Shown: piece after piece, positions 25,601 through 38,300 of the stretch
Layout of the letters: each line of letters opens with the position of its first letter
Position numbering within the stretch: the stretch's first letter is position 1
NCBI RefSeq assembly: GCF_030704535.1
Contig: NC_081812.1
Span: 16,279,001-16,343,000, forward strand
Reading direction: 5' to 3'
Length of the DNA: 64,000 nucleotides
DNA from: Vitis vinifera
Lineage: Eukaryota; Streptophyta; Magnoliopsida; Vitales; Vitaceae
The notes under the pieces: model-generated
Databases searched by the model: none
What the model saw: only the letters and a program-made list of their open reading frames with translations
What the model was told of the DNA's origin: nothing
Translations under genes and position numbers: made by a program

Positions 25601-28600
25601 TATATTTTTCTTATTGAAATTAGCTTTAATGTTTGGAAGAGGTTTTTGTACTCTATCTTGTAGATGTTGTTGTCCTTTGTCTATACATGAGTTGGCTTAT
25701 GTCTAGACTTCATAGCTTTGGTTTCTTTCTTTTGCTAATTAATTTAATATTTATAGAACCAATTCCACATATCATAGATGCATAGAAACATATATATATA
25801 TATTTGATAGGTTGTAAATATAATATATGCACAAACACTACCCATGATCTTGACAAGTAGGTCATCACATAATAGATGTTTAGCAAGTATTCACTATTGC
25901 TAACTCGGGGAGGAATGCCTCTATAGGCATTTCAACTGCTATGTTAAACCAAGGTTTGGTTAATCTCAGTTTGATGATAACAAAATAAGGTTTAGAAGTA
26001 ATGTTTTATTTTAAGTGTGCTTAGGTTTGAGTAAATCATCATAGCTAAGGTTTGAGTTTATCTCATAAAAGCTCATTAATGACCATGAAGCACATGTTTG
26101 CCACTTCCTTCTTATTTTCTTCTTCTTCAAGAGTCATCTTCACTATTAGTCCAAGTGGCCATCATCGCCTTCTTCTTTCCTTTCTTTGCTCCACTCTTAT
26201 AGAGAGGGGAATCATATTTAATATGTCTCTGTTTCTTGTACTGTAGCATATTAAATCCTTCTCCCTGTCACCATTCGATGAAGCTTCCTTCTTTTGATTG
26301 TCTTTTCTAGGAGTGAATCTCCTTCCTTTGAGTTTCACCCTTCATAAATTTCTTGAATTTCTTTATGAGGGTCAAGTCTTCATATTCTTCACCATCATTT
26401 TCATCAACCTCTTTTCCAATAGTGGAGGCTTTTTTCAAATAAGTCATGTTTTAAGTGGTTTTCCCATGTTACTATTGTCGGTGATTGTGCTAACTTACTG
26501 TCGGTGACTTTTCAGGGCTATACTCTTCTTTTTGTCTTCCACATCTTGATGGCTCTTGATGGTGATCTCATTGGTCATCAATGACCCCATCAATTCTTCT
26601 AATGGTAGCTTGGTCAAGTCCTTGACCTCTTAGATTGCGGTGACCTTAGCTTCCCATTTCTTTGGAAGAGATCTTAGCATCTTCATCACTTTTTCAGATT
26701 CAATATACATCTTTCCCAAAGCTTGAAGACCATCGACAATGTTAGTGAACCTACTAAACATCTTAACAATGGTTTCATTATCATTCATAGAAATAATTTA
26801 TAACTACAAGCAGACAAATTAATTTTAAACTCTTTTACTTGATTAGTTCCTTCATGAGTTTACTTCAAGAAGTCTCTAAATTTCTTTAACCGATTTACAT
26901 TAATAAACACGATTGTATTCATTTCTATCAATAACATAATGTAAAAGGTAAATGATTTTGACATTCAATTAAACTTTTCTTTTATCAAGCTTATCCCATT
27001 CTTGACTAGGTTTTGGAATCCTCACTCCATTTTTCAATTTTGAAAAGATGGTGGGACTATTTTCAATGACATGCACCTTAAAGATCAAAATTGGTAGATT
27101 ATACAAACCAAGTCATTTTCGTTTTCCAATACGCATACTCGGTTCCCATAAATAATGGAGGTCGGGTGGTTGAAAAACCTTCCAAATGGGATGAGTTTGA
27201 TGAATTATCCATATCCTCTTAGATGGTTAAATCTTTCACAAGAGATCTAGCTCTAATACTAATTGTTAAACAAGGCTAATTAGATTAAACAAAACACCTA
27301 AAAGGGGGGAGAGAGGAGTTGAATTGGGTTTTAAAATTGTTTCAAAGAATATACTTAATTTTGATGGCTCAAAAAAAAGTAAAGAGAGAAAGATAGAGAG
27401 ATGCAAACTCGATTTTTATGATGGTTCGACAAATCCCACCTATATCCAATCTCCTCAAACTCCTTCCACGTGAGGCTTCCACCATTTCGAGGCTTTCAAC
27501 CGAAGCCTTCAAGCTCTACACTTGGATTCAATGGCTCCAATAGGCACGTACACAATCTCTTCAAGTTTAATCCTAACTTGAGGCTTCACCATGCAACCTT
27601 ACTCAAATTGATAAAGGTTTAACAACATTTAAACTAGCACAATAAATGCTTGAAAAGATTAAGAAAGATTTGCGAGTGAATGATTAATCCACAAAGGAAT
27701 AAGAGCTTTGAATGAGAGAAAATGGTGGTTTGATAATTTAATGGAAGTATTATCTTATCAATAAATGCATAAGAGCTTTCTATTCATAGGTTTTTAACCT
27801 TGGACATCTTTTTCTACAAAAATGAGTCTTGGCCAGTCGAGCTCCATTTCGACCAGCTGATTCGCCGTTGAGTATTAAATGCACTGTAGATGACCATTGG
27901 TCCTTTTTGAGCTTTGATCAGGCCTCAAGCAGGAAAGGTGAAGCCTAAACCAAGAAAGCAAGCTCTTTGGAAGAGGGAGAAAATTTTCTAGAACCTAGGA
28001 TGGATCTCAACTAGAAAAAGGTAGCTGATTGAACCAGTTTCCAACTAGTTGAGTTGGTTTAAGTGCACCCTAGATTGGTTGCACCTAAAAGGCCTAAAAA
28101 CTTTTTCTTTTTCTTCCCAAAAGCTTTCTAATGCTTAGGCAATGTGTTTAGGTAATTTATGACTCTATTTTGAAGAGTTTTGCCACCTAAGGTTTTTGAA
28201 GTTTAACTTAGTTTCAAGTAAAGTGAGAACTTTTAGGCATTTTTTCAGAAAACTAAGTATGAAGAAATGCATGAAAAAAGTTTAAATCCTAAGAGCATTT
28301 AAAGGATTCATCTAACATTAATTTCCTAGGCAAAATAAGTCTTCATGCATCATTGATTTCGCTTTCCTTGAATTCTTTTAAGTGAACTTGTCATTTTCTT
28401 TTGATTTTCTTGTTATAAAACCGAAACTTAACTTGATTTAAAACAATTAGCATACTTAACCATGTTTTGTTATTATCAAAATTTGATTAAGAGAACTCTT
28501 AGGCTAACAAGGTGCATTTGCACACACCCTCTCTTCCAATGTCATATATTCAACCAATTGAGGTTAAGCCTTAATTAGTTGAGGCTAAACCTTAATCGGT

Positions 28601-31600
28601 TGATGCCCAATCAAAGCCTTGAACCCTAGTGGTCACTTGCTAGAAGCATTAAATGCTAATGACTAGTGAACCGACCGAACTAGTGCTCAATCAAACGACG
28701 CCAAAACTGCGTCTAACGGCTAGTTTAAGCTTCCAAACTCTATTTAAAGGCTTTAAAGTTCTTTATTTAAAAGTGTAAGAGTTCTAAATCTTTTATGAAT
28801 ATCATTTGAGTCTTGAGGGAGTGTTTTTTTGTGCACTTTGTTTCAAAACTTACATATCATTGGTGCACCATTTAATTCTAATTTATCTTCTATCATTTGA
28901 ACCTAAATTTTGTACTAGGATTTTGTGAGAATATTTCCTATCATTTCTTGTAAACCTTTGAAAGGGAAAAATCTAAGTGTGAAGTATCATTTAGGGATTC
29001 TCAAGCGTGGGGTATCACTTGAGAGATTATTCAAGAGTAAGGTATCTCTTAAGGATTGTAAAAGGTGCTTGAAACCAGAAGTCCAAGAGGGTTGTTTGGA
29101 ACCATAATCCAATTGTAAAGTTTGGAGGTTTGGTTAAAAGCCTCGGAATGATGGAACCCTCACTTGATTAGGAACTTGAGAAGTATAGGTTGGGTTGCAT
29201 TGAACCATCATAAAAAAAAGAGTTAGCATTTTCTCTTCCCTAATCTCTTTAATTTATATATCATTATTTTTCATTGTGTTTATTATATATTTGCATATAA
29301 TTATCTCTTGCATTCATACAATTTAAATTTAAAAAACAAAAAGCCATCACCCTATCCACTCCCTGTATGGTGATAACCTTAGGTTGATCTAGCTAAAATG
29401 CTAACATAGTAGCTCATCATAGTTTGTCATTTTGTGGTGCACCTATATTAAGACACTGATTCAAACAGCTTATACTTGATTTTGGACCCAAAAAGATGCA
29501 GATTTCTTGGATTTAGAAGTGGTCATCTAATATTTTGATGATTCATAACTATTCCTTTTTCTTTTTTGTCCCTGCAGGTTGGATACCGCCATATTGATTG
29601 TGCTCAACTTTATGAAAATGAGGAAGAGGTAGTTACAACAATGATGCAGTCCTAATTTCTTTGTCATTCACCCTATCATTATGATTATTATCTGTGCGTA
29701 TTTATAGTAAATACTTAAATTGCATTGAAGTTTAGAAAGAAAAAAATCATGAGTAGTGTGCAAGAAAACCCTGATGTAAAACAGAGACAATCATCAGAAC
29801 AGAAATGAAAGACAGTATTCTACTAAAGCAATTTCTCAAGTCTATCCCCACTCATGAAAGAATTATCTATGTTGGTTTACATCAGAAATTGACATCCAAA
29901 TGAAAAGGGTCTGCAGGATCAGTTCTTTGATCTTCTTCTCCAAAATTCCTATACCTAGATTGCTGATAGCTTGATCAGGGAGAGGTGAATATTCTTTCTT
30001 ATGTACTTCGAATTCTGCTCATGATTATTGATCATGTTCATCTTCTTCTATTGTGCAAACCATGTCTCCCTTATTCTTGCCCCTCCCCTCCCCATAAACT
30101 AGCGATGCCAACTAGTCAATTGTTTTAGAAATTTCATGAAAACCTGCTGTATTGCAAGCATAATGAGAAACAGAGACCAAGAGTCCCAAGTCACCAGAGA
30201 ATGAATAAAAATCGGTCCAGTATTCCTCTTCCTCCTGCATATGCAACATTCATTGGGAGTTGTCCTTCCCAATTAAGGATTTTGCTCAAGCTTCTGTCTG
30301 GGCCTTTAGCCAATTTCTTTGAGAGGGAAACCGACTACTCCAACTCTAGCCTGCTTTCTGTAATAGTAGTTCAGAACTTCCTGTCTGATTGCCCTGAACT
30401 CAAAAACAGGGATGCCTGGGCACCAAAAAAGAGGGAGAAATCATTGAGATGTGACATGTAATCCCTATTTACCTTTCAGATCATCTCATTATATCCTTGC
30501 TGTCTCCCTGAAATGCACTGATTTGTAATTAATACTACATTAAGCATTCCATCTTCCAAATCACCTTCTTGAAATGCACTTATTTTCAGTCAATAATGCA
30601 TCAAGTTTTCTGTGCCTCACAATCACCTTCTTACACCTTCCCAAGCTAACAGATCCAAATAGTATTTCATAGATGCTACCCATCCAAACTAATAGGAATG
30701 AAATCTTTTAAGGTACTGCACCTCCCTTCGTTTCTTTTCTTTCTTTTTTATTTTTTAATATCAAGTATTTTTTTTTTTCTTATGGCAATTTAAGAACTGA
30801 TTCTCTTAGTTATTAGTGATAGAAATGTAGGTAAACTTGTGTGGATTTAACATATCCATTTTTTAAAAATTGGTTATTTGATTAGTCTTTTAACTGAAAA
30901 GTCATTTTGCTTTTGTACACCATCTTTTATTTTACTTTCTTACCTATACAAGGGAATGTTTGAAATTATTTTATTGATTTTTTCATTCTTTGTTTTTTTA
31001 GATTTAATTCTACTCCATTGATTATATCTAAACTAGTTGATGTTTTTCTTAATGCTTTCTAAAAGTTAGGAGAGAGTTTGATAATCACGAACACTCTGTA
31101 ACCTCTTCTCCATTTCATCCATCATTCGCATCCGCAATGTGTCTTCAACTTCCTATTTTATGGATAATTGATCCAACTTTTGGGTCTCTTCTAATCCTTA
31201 TTCTTCACTTCTTGATTTTGTCCTCATTGTCAATTCTGTTTGTTGTAAAATTCTTTTGATTATGAGGAATCTATCCCTGTGACAATGACAAGCAATGCTG
31301 CCCGATGAACCTTTTCATGCATTACATATGTGAGTTCACCCATAATTCATGCATGGAGTAGGGGGACAATCCCGATCTTGGACATGAAACACAATTTATT
31401 ATTTGCTGATTCATAAACAATTCTTATAATTTTTGTGTGAGGATTTTATTCAATTTTATAACATTCTTATCTAGTTTTATTTCTTTTAGATTGGCTTTGC
31501 CTTGAAGAAGATTTTTGAAGATGGTATAGTGAAACGAGAGGATTTATGGATCACTTCGAAACTCTGGTTTGTTTGAATCTTGTGCTGACCTAAAAATATA

Positions 31601-33170
31601 CTGGGTTTTCATAAAATTGAAATTATCAATTGAAAATTGTAATGAAAAGTTCGAAACATGGTTACCATGTGGCATGTTGCCTGTTTTCTACTGTTTAAGT
31701 GGAAGTGCAATAATTTGCAGGTGTTCTGATCATTCCCCAGAAGATGTACCAAAAGCATTAGAGAGGACTTTGAGGAATTTGCAGCTTGACTATCTAGACT
31801 TGTACTTGGTATGTAGATCATGATTAAGCTGCTTGTTCAAGTTAATCTACAGATATTGGTGGAAAACTAGGAATGCATTTATTGTAACATATATCAAGAG
31901 TCGATTCTAGCTTTGAGCTGGCATTCATTTCTTCTTTTTCTTTTGTGGATATCTTAATTCCCGTCATTTCCATGCTACTAAATGGCGCTGTTGAAATTGT
32001 GAAGATCCACTGGCCAGTCAGCCTGAAGAGGGGGTTGATTGGTTTTAAGCCCGAATATCTTACTCAACCTGACATACCCAGTACATGGAGAGCTATGGAG
32101 ACGCTTTATGACTCTGGCAAGGCTCGAGCAATAGGCGTGAGCAACTTCTCCACAAAGAAGCTGGGGGATCTATTAAAGGTGGCCCGTGTTCCTCCTGCTG
32201 TCAATCAAGTGGAGTGCCACCCTTCATGGCAACAGCCACAGTTACATTCATTCTGTAAATCTAATGGAGTTCACCTTTCTGTGAGTATGCTGATAAAAAG
32301 TACTTCAATCTCCCTTTTGGGCTGAACATGTATTAAGCAAAACAGAGAGGTCCACTTTAAATATTTCCGTTTAAGGAAATGGACTTGTTACAAGATGCTT
32401 CTAAAAAGAAATGGATTAAAATCATCTCCATGTATCTGCAGACAGCCCACAGATGATTATTTAATGATGACCATGAGTTTTCTTGATTTCAGGCGTATGC
32501 ACCAATGGGTTCCCCAGGTGGCACATCTGGCAAGAGCAGGCAGCTCCTTAAGGATCCTGTTCTCAATATGATTGCAGAGAAATTGGGCAAGTCTCCTGCA
32601 CAAGTTGCTCTTCGGTGGGGGCTGCAGATGGGTCACAGCGTGCTACCAAAGAGCACAAACGAGGGTAGACTCAAGGAAAATTTTGATGTTTTTGACTGGT
32701 CTATACCTGAAGACCTCTTTGCCAAGTTCTCAGAAATTGAGCAGGCCAGTAGTCTCTCTTAACTACTTCAATCTCTTTCTGCTAAGTATAAATGTATGCA
32801 TGTGAAGCTTAAGATCCTAGTCATTAATCTTGTGGATTTGATAGTATTACACATATTTTTATTTTCAGCCATTACCCTTTTCTGATTGAACAGGATAAAC
32901 CATACCCTACTTGATTCTATAAAAAATGGAAATGTCTGCCGGCCCATAGATACAACGACCATTCAGACGTTAACATGTCCAATTTACTAACGAATATTAT
33001 GGGCAATTCTGAGTTGAGTTTAGAATACAAAGTGACTTCAATGTCTGTATTGATGATTTAGTTTATGGGTTTTGATTGCGCAGGTGAGGCTAGTTACAGG
33101 TAGTAATTTTGTGCACGAGACTTTTGGAGTATATAGAAGCCTTGAAGAACTGTGGGATGGTGAGATTTGA
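22650..33170 (+). CDS. NADPH-dependent aldo-keto reductase, AKR4C type (copy B)
   Basis: Reduces aldehydes and ketones with NADPH; AKR4C enzymes act on sugar-derived and lipid-peroxidation carbonyls. Exons 22650-22760, 29578-29628, 31490-31566, 31721-31808, 32005-32280, 32493-32744 and 33084-33170 join in frame to 313 aa, normal for the family. The tetrad is intact: Asp44 (RHIDCA), Tyr49 (LYENE), Lys78 (ITSKLW) and His111 (IHWP). The NADP-binding VLPKST motif is in exon 6. I chose the ATG at 22650 because it aligns with the starts of copies C and D; an in-frame ATG at 22608 would add 14 residues. Intron 6 uses a GC donor (CAG|GCCAGT), weaker than in C and D. Intron 1 is 6.8 kb and filled with repeat debris. 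Whether it is efficiently spliced is unknown. Confidence 0.85.
23300..23860 (-). mobile_element. Ty1/copia pol fossil (RNase H end), antisense in AKR B intron 1
   Basis: On the minus strand, short open pieces carry text typical of the copia RNase H C-terminus (for example [17 protein letters not shown] and SYISTTNQL). It is a fragment without recognisable LTRs at its sides. It is clearly broken, with several breaks, and looks old. It lies in the first intron of AKR B, opposite to the gene. Confidence 0.75.
25930..28510 (-). mobile_element. Ty1/copia fossil: LTR, primer-binding region and gag, antisense
   Basis: Read on the minus strand: an LTR-like block of about 1.24 kb (28510 to about 27266, with TG...CA ends) is followed by a degenerate initiator-Met-tRNA primer-binding site (about 27245-27262). 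Then comes a gag region down to about 26050 with text typical of SIRE/Maximus-like copia gag ([21 protein letters not shown]). No pol and no second LTR adjoin it, so it is a broken partial copy with several breaks. It cannot be dated by LTR comparison. It interrupts sequence that AKR C intron 1 still shares on both sides (to about 25920 and from about 29440). Confidence 0.7.
28511..29395 (+). mobile_element. Copia-type LTR fragment, sense orientation
   Basis: Directly abuts the antisense fossil. Its text is characteristic of SIRE-like copia LTRs: a TTGTAAACCTTTGAAAGG stretch, repeated GGTATCACTTGAG / GGTATCTCTTAAGG motifs, and an end with CATCACCCTATCCACTCCC. No internal domain follows. Either a solo LTR or the edge of a nested insertion; broken and old. 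Confidence 0.55.
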
Positions 33171-33997
33171 GCATGCATGCAATCGATTATGTAAAATGTT
33201 TTCTTTATATGCTCAACTATCCTTAATTTGATTGGTTACTACTTAATTCTAATGTCAAACGCCTAGTTGCGGTGGTATTTCTAATGGACCAGGTAATCCC
33301 ACTGGTGGTTTTAATTAGGATATTTGGTTAGTTGTTTAGGATAAAATTAATATACATCTATGTTTTTTATACATAAGAATGGAATAGAAGCTGACATTGG
33401 TATTTACACTTTAAGTGAAAAATCTTACACAATTCTTGTAACATAGAATATGATAAAAATATGGTCAACCAAATGTTGAATGAGATAATTAACCTTTTAT
33501 ATATATATATATATATATATATCTATCTTTTTACATGAGCTACAAAATAAGATTATTTTTTCTTTAGATTTTTTTATATATCCCTTATTTGTAAAATAAA
33601 AAATTTTGACTAAAAAAAATAAATTTGTAGTTAAAAAAAAAAACTAAAAAAATATTTTTAAAATATAGTGTTAAATAACACTATTATATGTATTATTTAA
33701 TATATATAATATTTTTGCAATAATATAATATAAAATTTTAAATTATTAAATATTATTATTTATAAAAGAAAATTCATATTTTTTTAATAATAAATATTGG
33801 AATATAATATAATTTTTATTTCAAATAAATATTAAAAAATAATAGATTCTTCGTTTTACTTTTTAGTTCATTTTACAAATAAGATATAAGCATACTATTA
33901 GCTTGGGAACATATCCTAATAGGAGAAACATATCATATCTGATAAGACACATGCATATCATGTCTGATATGACTTTCCAAAAAAATATGATATCATA

Positions 33998-34002
<5 letters not shown>

Positions 34003-34064
<62 letters not shown>
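34003..34064. repeat. (AT)31 microsatellite
   Basis: Uninterrupted AT dinucleotide run of 62 bases. Likely length-polymorphic. A shorter TA run lies at about 33499-33522. Confidence 0.95.
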
Positions 34065-34066
<2 letters not shown>

Positions 34067-34339
34067 TTATTTATTAAATTTTAAATTCCTCAAATTATCA
34101 CCTGATATTTAAGAAAAGAAAAGAAAAATTGGTGATAAAAGGGAAAATATCATTTATGGTTTAGCATAAAAAATTTCTCATGCAATCTGAATATGCCCAA
34201 CATTATTGTTCAAGAAATGATATGATTTTGTCTAATTATATCAGATTTTATTTGTCCAGCTACTTCTAGATTTATATATGTATAGATTTATTTTATCCAT
34301 TAAAAATTATTTTAAAGAAATAATTGTGTAGATAAAAGT

Positions 34340-34877
34340 AGGGGTCTCCAAAAAGCCCGCGGCCCGCGACCCGCTTTAGGCCCGGCCCGGCCCGACGGGC
34401 TAAAGCCCAGCCCGAGCCCAGCCCGAGCCCGTTTATGGGCGGGCCGGGCCGTAGGCCCGCCCTTAGGCCCGGCCCGCAGGCCCGCCCTTAGGCCCGACCC
34501 GCAGGCCCGCCCTTAGGCCCGCCTTTAATTTTTTTTTTTAAAATAATATACTATATTTTTATATATATATAACTAATTCATTTAATAAGCACAAAAGAAA
34601 TGTAACTCAGTTGGTTAGAGCCTTGAAATTTATGCTTGAGGAGAGGGGTTCGAATCCCCCCTCTTCCTTTATTTAAAAGCCATTTTGGCTTATTTAAAAA
34701 AGCCCGTGGCCCGGCCCGTCCAGCCCGCTAGCCCGCGGGCTCATAGGCCGGGCCGCGGGCCTAGCATTTTAGCTCGGCCTGGCCCGGCCCGGCCCGTTGA
34801 CCAGTCAACGGGCCCATAGGCCCGGCCCGAGCTGGGCCGCGGGCCTCCTATTTACGGCCCGACCCGTTGGAGACCCT
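34340..34877. mobile_element. GC-rich inverted-repeat element with internal tRNA-like promoter
   Basis: Ends are AGGGGTCTCCAA and TTGGAGACCCT (inverted, one extra G on the left). The flanks carry a perfect 11 bp direct duplication TAGATAAAAGT (34329-34339 and 34878-34888). The outer parts are built from GGCCCG/CGGGCC words. The left arm has three copies of a 25 bp unit beginning AGGCCCGCCCTTAGGCCCG (about 34453-34523). The right arm has a perfect hairpin, GGCCCGTTGAC / GTCAACGGGCC with a CA loop (34791-34814). The centre (about 34527-34700) is AT-rich and contains the tRNA-like sequence. No coding potential. An 11 bp duplication fits a Mutator-like non-autonomous element best, but a Pol III unit inside is odd. 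I do not recognise a named family. Confidence 0.75.
34596..34668 (+). tRNA. tRNA-like sequence with intact Pol III boxes (probably not a working tRNA)
   Basis: TAACTCAGTTGG (34603-34614) matches the A box and D-arm. GGTTCGAATCC (34647-34657) is a perfect B box with a T-arm stem of at least four G:C pairs. The spacing is right for a tRNA. However, the putative acceptor strand AGAAATG does not pair with the 3' CTCTTCC, and no good anticodon stem forms. So this is a tRNA relic or SINE-type promoter rather than a functional tRNA. No strong T-run terminator follows. Confidence 0.6.
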
Positions 34878-35230
34878 TAGATAAAAGTGATAATGAGTTT
34901 AAGGTCCAAAAAAAAATGTAAAATCCAATTCAAAGATTAACAAATATTGATAATAGAGATAAAAGGATATGACTTTTTCGTCATATAAATTTTTTTTAAT
35001 GAATTTATTAAAAAAACCGTGGAAAGCTGCTAGGCAAGTGTTTTTTCATTTTTGTTTGTTGCAAAATAAATCGTATCCGTGACATCCGAAGCGGTTTAAA
35101 ACCGTCAAAGATTCCGAGCGAACAATGAATTTTTCAGCGAACGACAAGTGGACGGTGGATCTTTATGGCCACAAATGGTAAGGGCTAGACGGCAAAAGCA
35201 AGACGCCAGCATGATTCCCGTTTCCCACTT

Positions 35231-35239
35231 TTATATATG
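35231..35239 (+). promoter_or_regulatory. Candidate TATA box of AKR C
   Basis: TTTATATATGAGG lies about 110 bp before the ATG at 35347, a usual distance for a plant TATA box plus a short leader. The corresponding region before AKR D lacks such a clear TATA. Confidence 0.45.
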
Positions 35240-35346
35240 AGGAGAGGAGAAGAGCTTGTGGCACTCTGCGTTCTCTTTTTCAGATATTTGGAGTCTCTAG
35301 AGTAGTAGTCGTCCATATTTTGCGTTTTTTTTCCTATCGTCTGAAA

Positions 35347-38300
35347 ATGTCCGACGACATCCGATTCTTTGAACTCAACACTGGAGCTAAGATGCCTTAC
35401 GTCGGTTTGGGCACGTGGCAGTCCGATCCGGGTCTCGTGGGCGAGGCTGTGGCCATCGCTATCAAGGTCTCTCTCTTCTTCTTCATGACTTCCTGCTCTA
35501 TGTCTGCTTGCATTTTTTGGAATCCTTGTATCTGGATTTGTGATTGAATGTTTTTTTTTTTCGAGGCAAGAATCATCTTGAAATATAAAGAGAGCGTGCC
35601 GTGAGGATTTTCAGAAAAAATTAGGATCCATCAGAAGGTAGAAATAGGGCTTAAAAGGCGAGATGTTTTGATAATACAATGTAAATGTTCCAAGCTTCTG
35701 AATATTTGTTCAAAAACTACACTTATATAGTCTTTTCATTTGATTCCATTTTCTACAAGCGCAAATGACATTTCTGCTTTTGTTTAAAATTTCTCAGCAT
35801 GTTGGCAATATAGAAATAGAACTAGATTCCAAATATGGGATGAACCGAGACGAAGCTTCCTTCCTTTTAGGATAAAATCTCTTTCCAGTGCGGTTCTGCA
35901 TTCCACTCATAGATATTAATGTTCCTAAGAGTGGTGGATCTTCTGATTTTGATAGGAGATCCGCGCTTGAGAACAAAGCTAGGTGCCTTCTTTGTATTGG
36001 GATTTCATATTATTTGGTGAGGGGAATCACTTACTCTTGGAAATAATCTTTGTGAAGACGCTTCTTTCATGCATATTTCCCTGTTGATGAGCAATAATAT
36101 TTCCTCCTGCCAGATCTACATTTTCACGGCTATTATCTTTTCTTTTTGAAAAAGAACTCAGTTCTCTTTCTTCTAAATGTTATGGATGCTGCTATTCCAC
36201 ACCTGTACATGGGTTTGGCTTATGAGCTACTATGGCTAGGTTTTGATTGGACCTAACCGTCATAGCTTGGGTTCATTCTTTGGCTGATCAATTTATTATT
36301 CAATCATAAATATATATTGTCCATAATGCAGACAAGTACTCCATCATCCAATAGATGTTTAACATTAGTAGCTATTGCAATAGGAGAAAATCATTATGGT
36401 TAGTCTGACTGCTGACTACTCACAGGAGGGGAACATATGTTCTTTGACATATTGAATACTGCTCATGATTACTAATCACAGTATTTGCTTCTTTTAGGTT
36501 TTAACTAGCACATTTGTATTTAAAGAACCCTAAACTAAACATCTCATACTTAAAGGGGCATTGATAACCAACTTAATATGACTAACTTAATGACTTAATT
36601 TAAGTCATTAAGCATATTAAGTATATTTGATAAAATAACTTAATGTTGCTATTTAAAATCAAAATCAATTTAAAGTTAAAACTATTGTTTTCTAGTGAAT
36701 CTAAAATAGTGTCATGCTTTCATTGCCAAAACTGTTGACCTTCTCATCTCTCTACCACAGCCATCAATGCTTTCCTCCCTTGTGTCTCTCTCATCGGTCT
36801 TTTACAGTTTACTTAATATCAGTGACTGTAAATACATCAAATTTTATAGATCAAAAAACAGAAAGTAAGTTTTATTCAGTAATAAGTTACAAGTTGAAAA
36901 AAAAATTTAACAAAATTCATACTAAAGTCTTTTGAAATCATTGAGCATTTATTGTTCAGTTTTACCCACAGCCAACTTATTCTAAACTAAAAGGGCAGAC
37001 TTCTCTTAGATATGAAAGATGATTATCTAGTGTTTTAATGATGCATACTCAAGCATATTTATTCCTTGTCTCTACAGGTTGGATACCGCCATATCGATTG
37101 TGCTCAAGTTTACGGCAATGAGAAGGAGGTAGTTACTGCAAATATGCAGACCTGATTTTGACAATCTGTGTTGTCATCTTCATCATTGTAGTTGTTGTCT
37201 ATGTATATCTTGCACAATATTGTCGCTTAGAGTGTTTTAAGCAATCGATTTTCCTATATATTCCTTATATGTTCAAAGTTGATTGGTTCTTAAACTAAAA
37301 TCATTCAACTATTGTTCCCTATTTTCTCTTTAATTCTCTTGTTTATTAGAGCATGTCTCAATTTCTATTTGCTCAACCTACTAACTTTGTGTATCTTTCT
37401 ATCAAAATATATACCCTTTGATTTATATCTAACACTTTAAATGATAATTAAAAAATTAAGAAGGATCATTATTTTGTTGAATTCTATTCTCCTGATTATC
37501 TTGTTATATATATTCTCCAAAAGCAATCATTCTAGTTATATCCTTGGTTGTCTAATATTTATTATAATAGCATCCTCTTTTAAGCTTTGCATATTTAGTG
37601 GAAATGTCATTTTGACATGGCTAGCTGCAATGTAAAGAATGGCTGCAATATTTGTTTAAATTTAATGTGAACTTGATGATCACCAACGCCCTATAAGGCT
37701 ATAACCACTTTATGATTTCATCTGGCATCTGCTACTTTCTATGTCCCTTTTTATATGGGTGATGGATCCAACATATATAATGAATTCATCATTTTGGTTC
37801 TCTGCTATCCATCATTCTTCACTGTTTTTTGTTTCTGCTCTTAATTTTAGTCAATTGCATTTTACATATTTATTGTTACTCCTCATTTTGATTCTGAGGA
37901 ATCTCTCCCTAGTTTTTATTATTGATCAATACTCTTAACATAGGAGAAACCATGATGTGAACAAGTAACATAAACCATGGCACCTGTTTGTGCTTATGCC
38001 TAGTCAATTCAATCATAGCCCATACATAGGCTATGGCCATAGGGACAATCCCAACCCTTGAAATGAATTGAACTTGCTAATTCTCAAATGATCAGTAGTA
38101 TCTCCAGTGTTCATTATTCTCATATCTCAATGTTTGAACGTTATTGACTTGTAACAAGGATTTTATAGCCCTATGATATTGTTTTCTTTGCTTGTAGATT
38201 GGTATTGTTTTAAAGAAGATGTTTGAAGATGGCATAGTGAAGCGTGAGGATCTGTGGATTACCTCCAAGCTCTGGTTTGTCTCAGTTTGATTTTGGCTTG

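Larger units (their letters stand above)
33171..35346. other. Intergenic, AKR B to AKR C
   Basis: AT-rich DNA with a long TA microsatellite and the GC-rich tRNA-containing element at 34340-34877. The last about 250 bp are the promoter of AKR C, which shares text with the region upstream of AKR D (GGCCACAAA; GGAGTCT.TAGAGTAGT). No other gene is supported. Confidence 0.65.

Noticed and set aside
27423-27440. GGTTCGACAAATCC, resembling a tRNA B box
   Set aside because: It lies within the LTR-like block of the copia fossil and has no A box at the right distance.
36540-36900. Segment with TTAAGTCATTAAG palindromes in AKR C intron 1, similar in flavour to text near 63.2 kb
   Set aside because: Similarity is limited to short AT-rich words; no shared ends were found, so no element is called.
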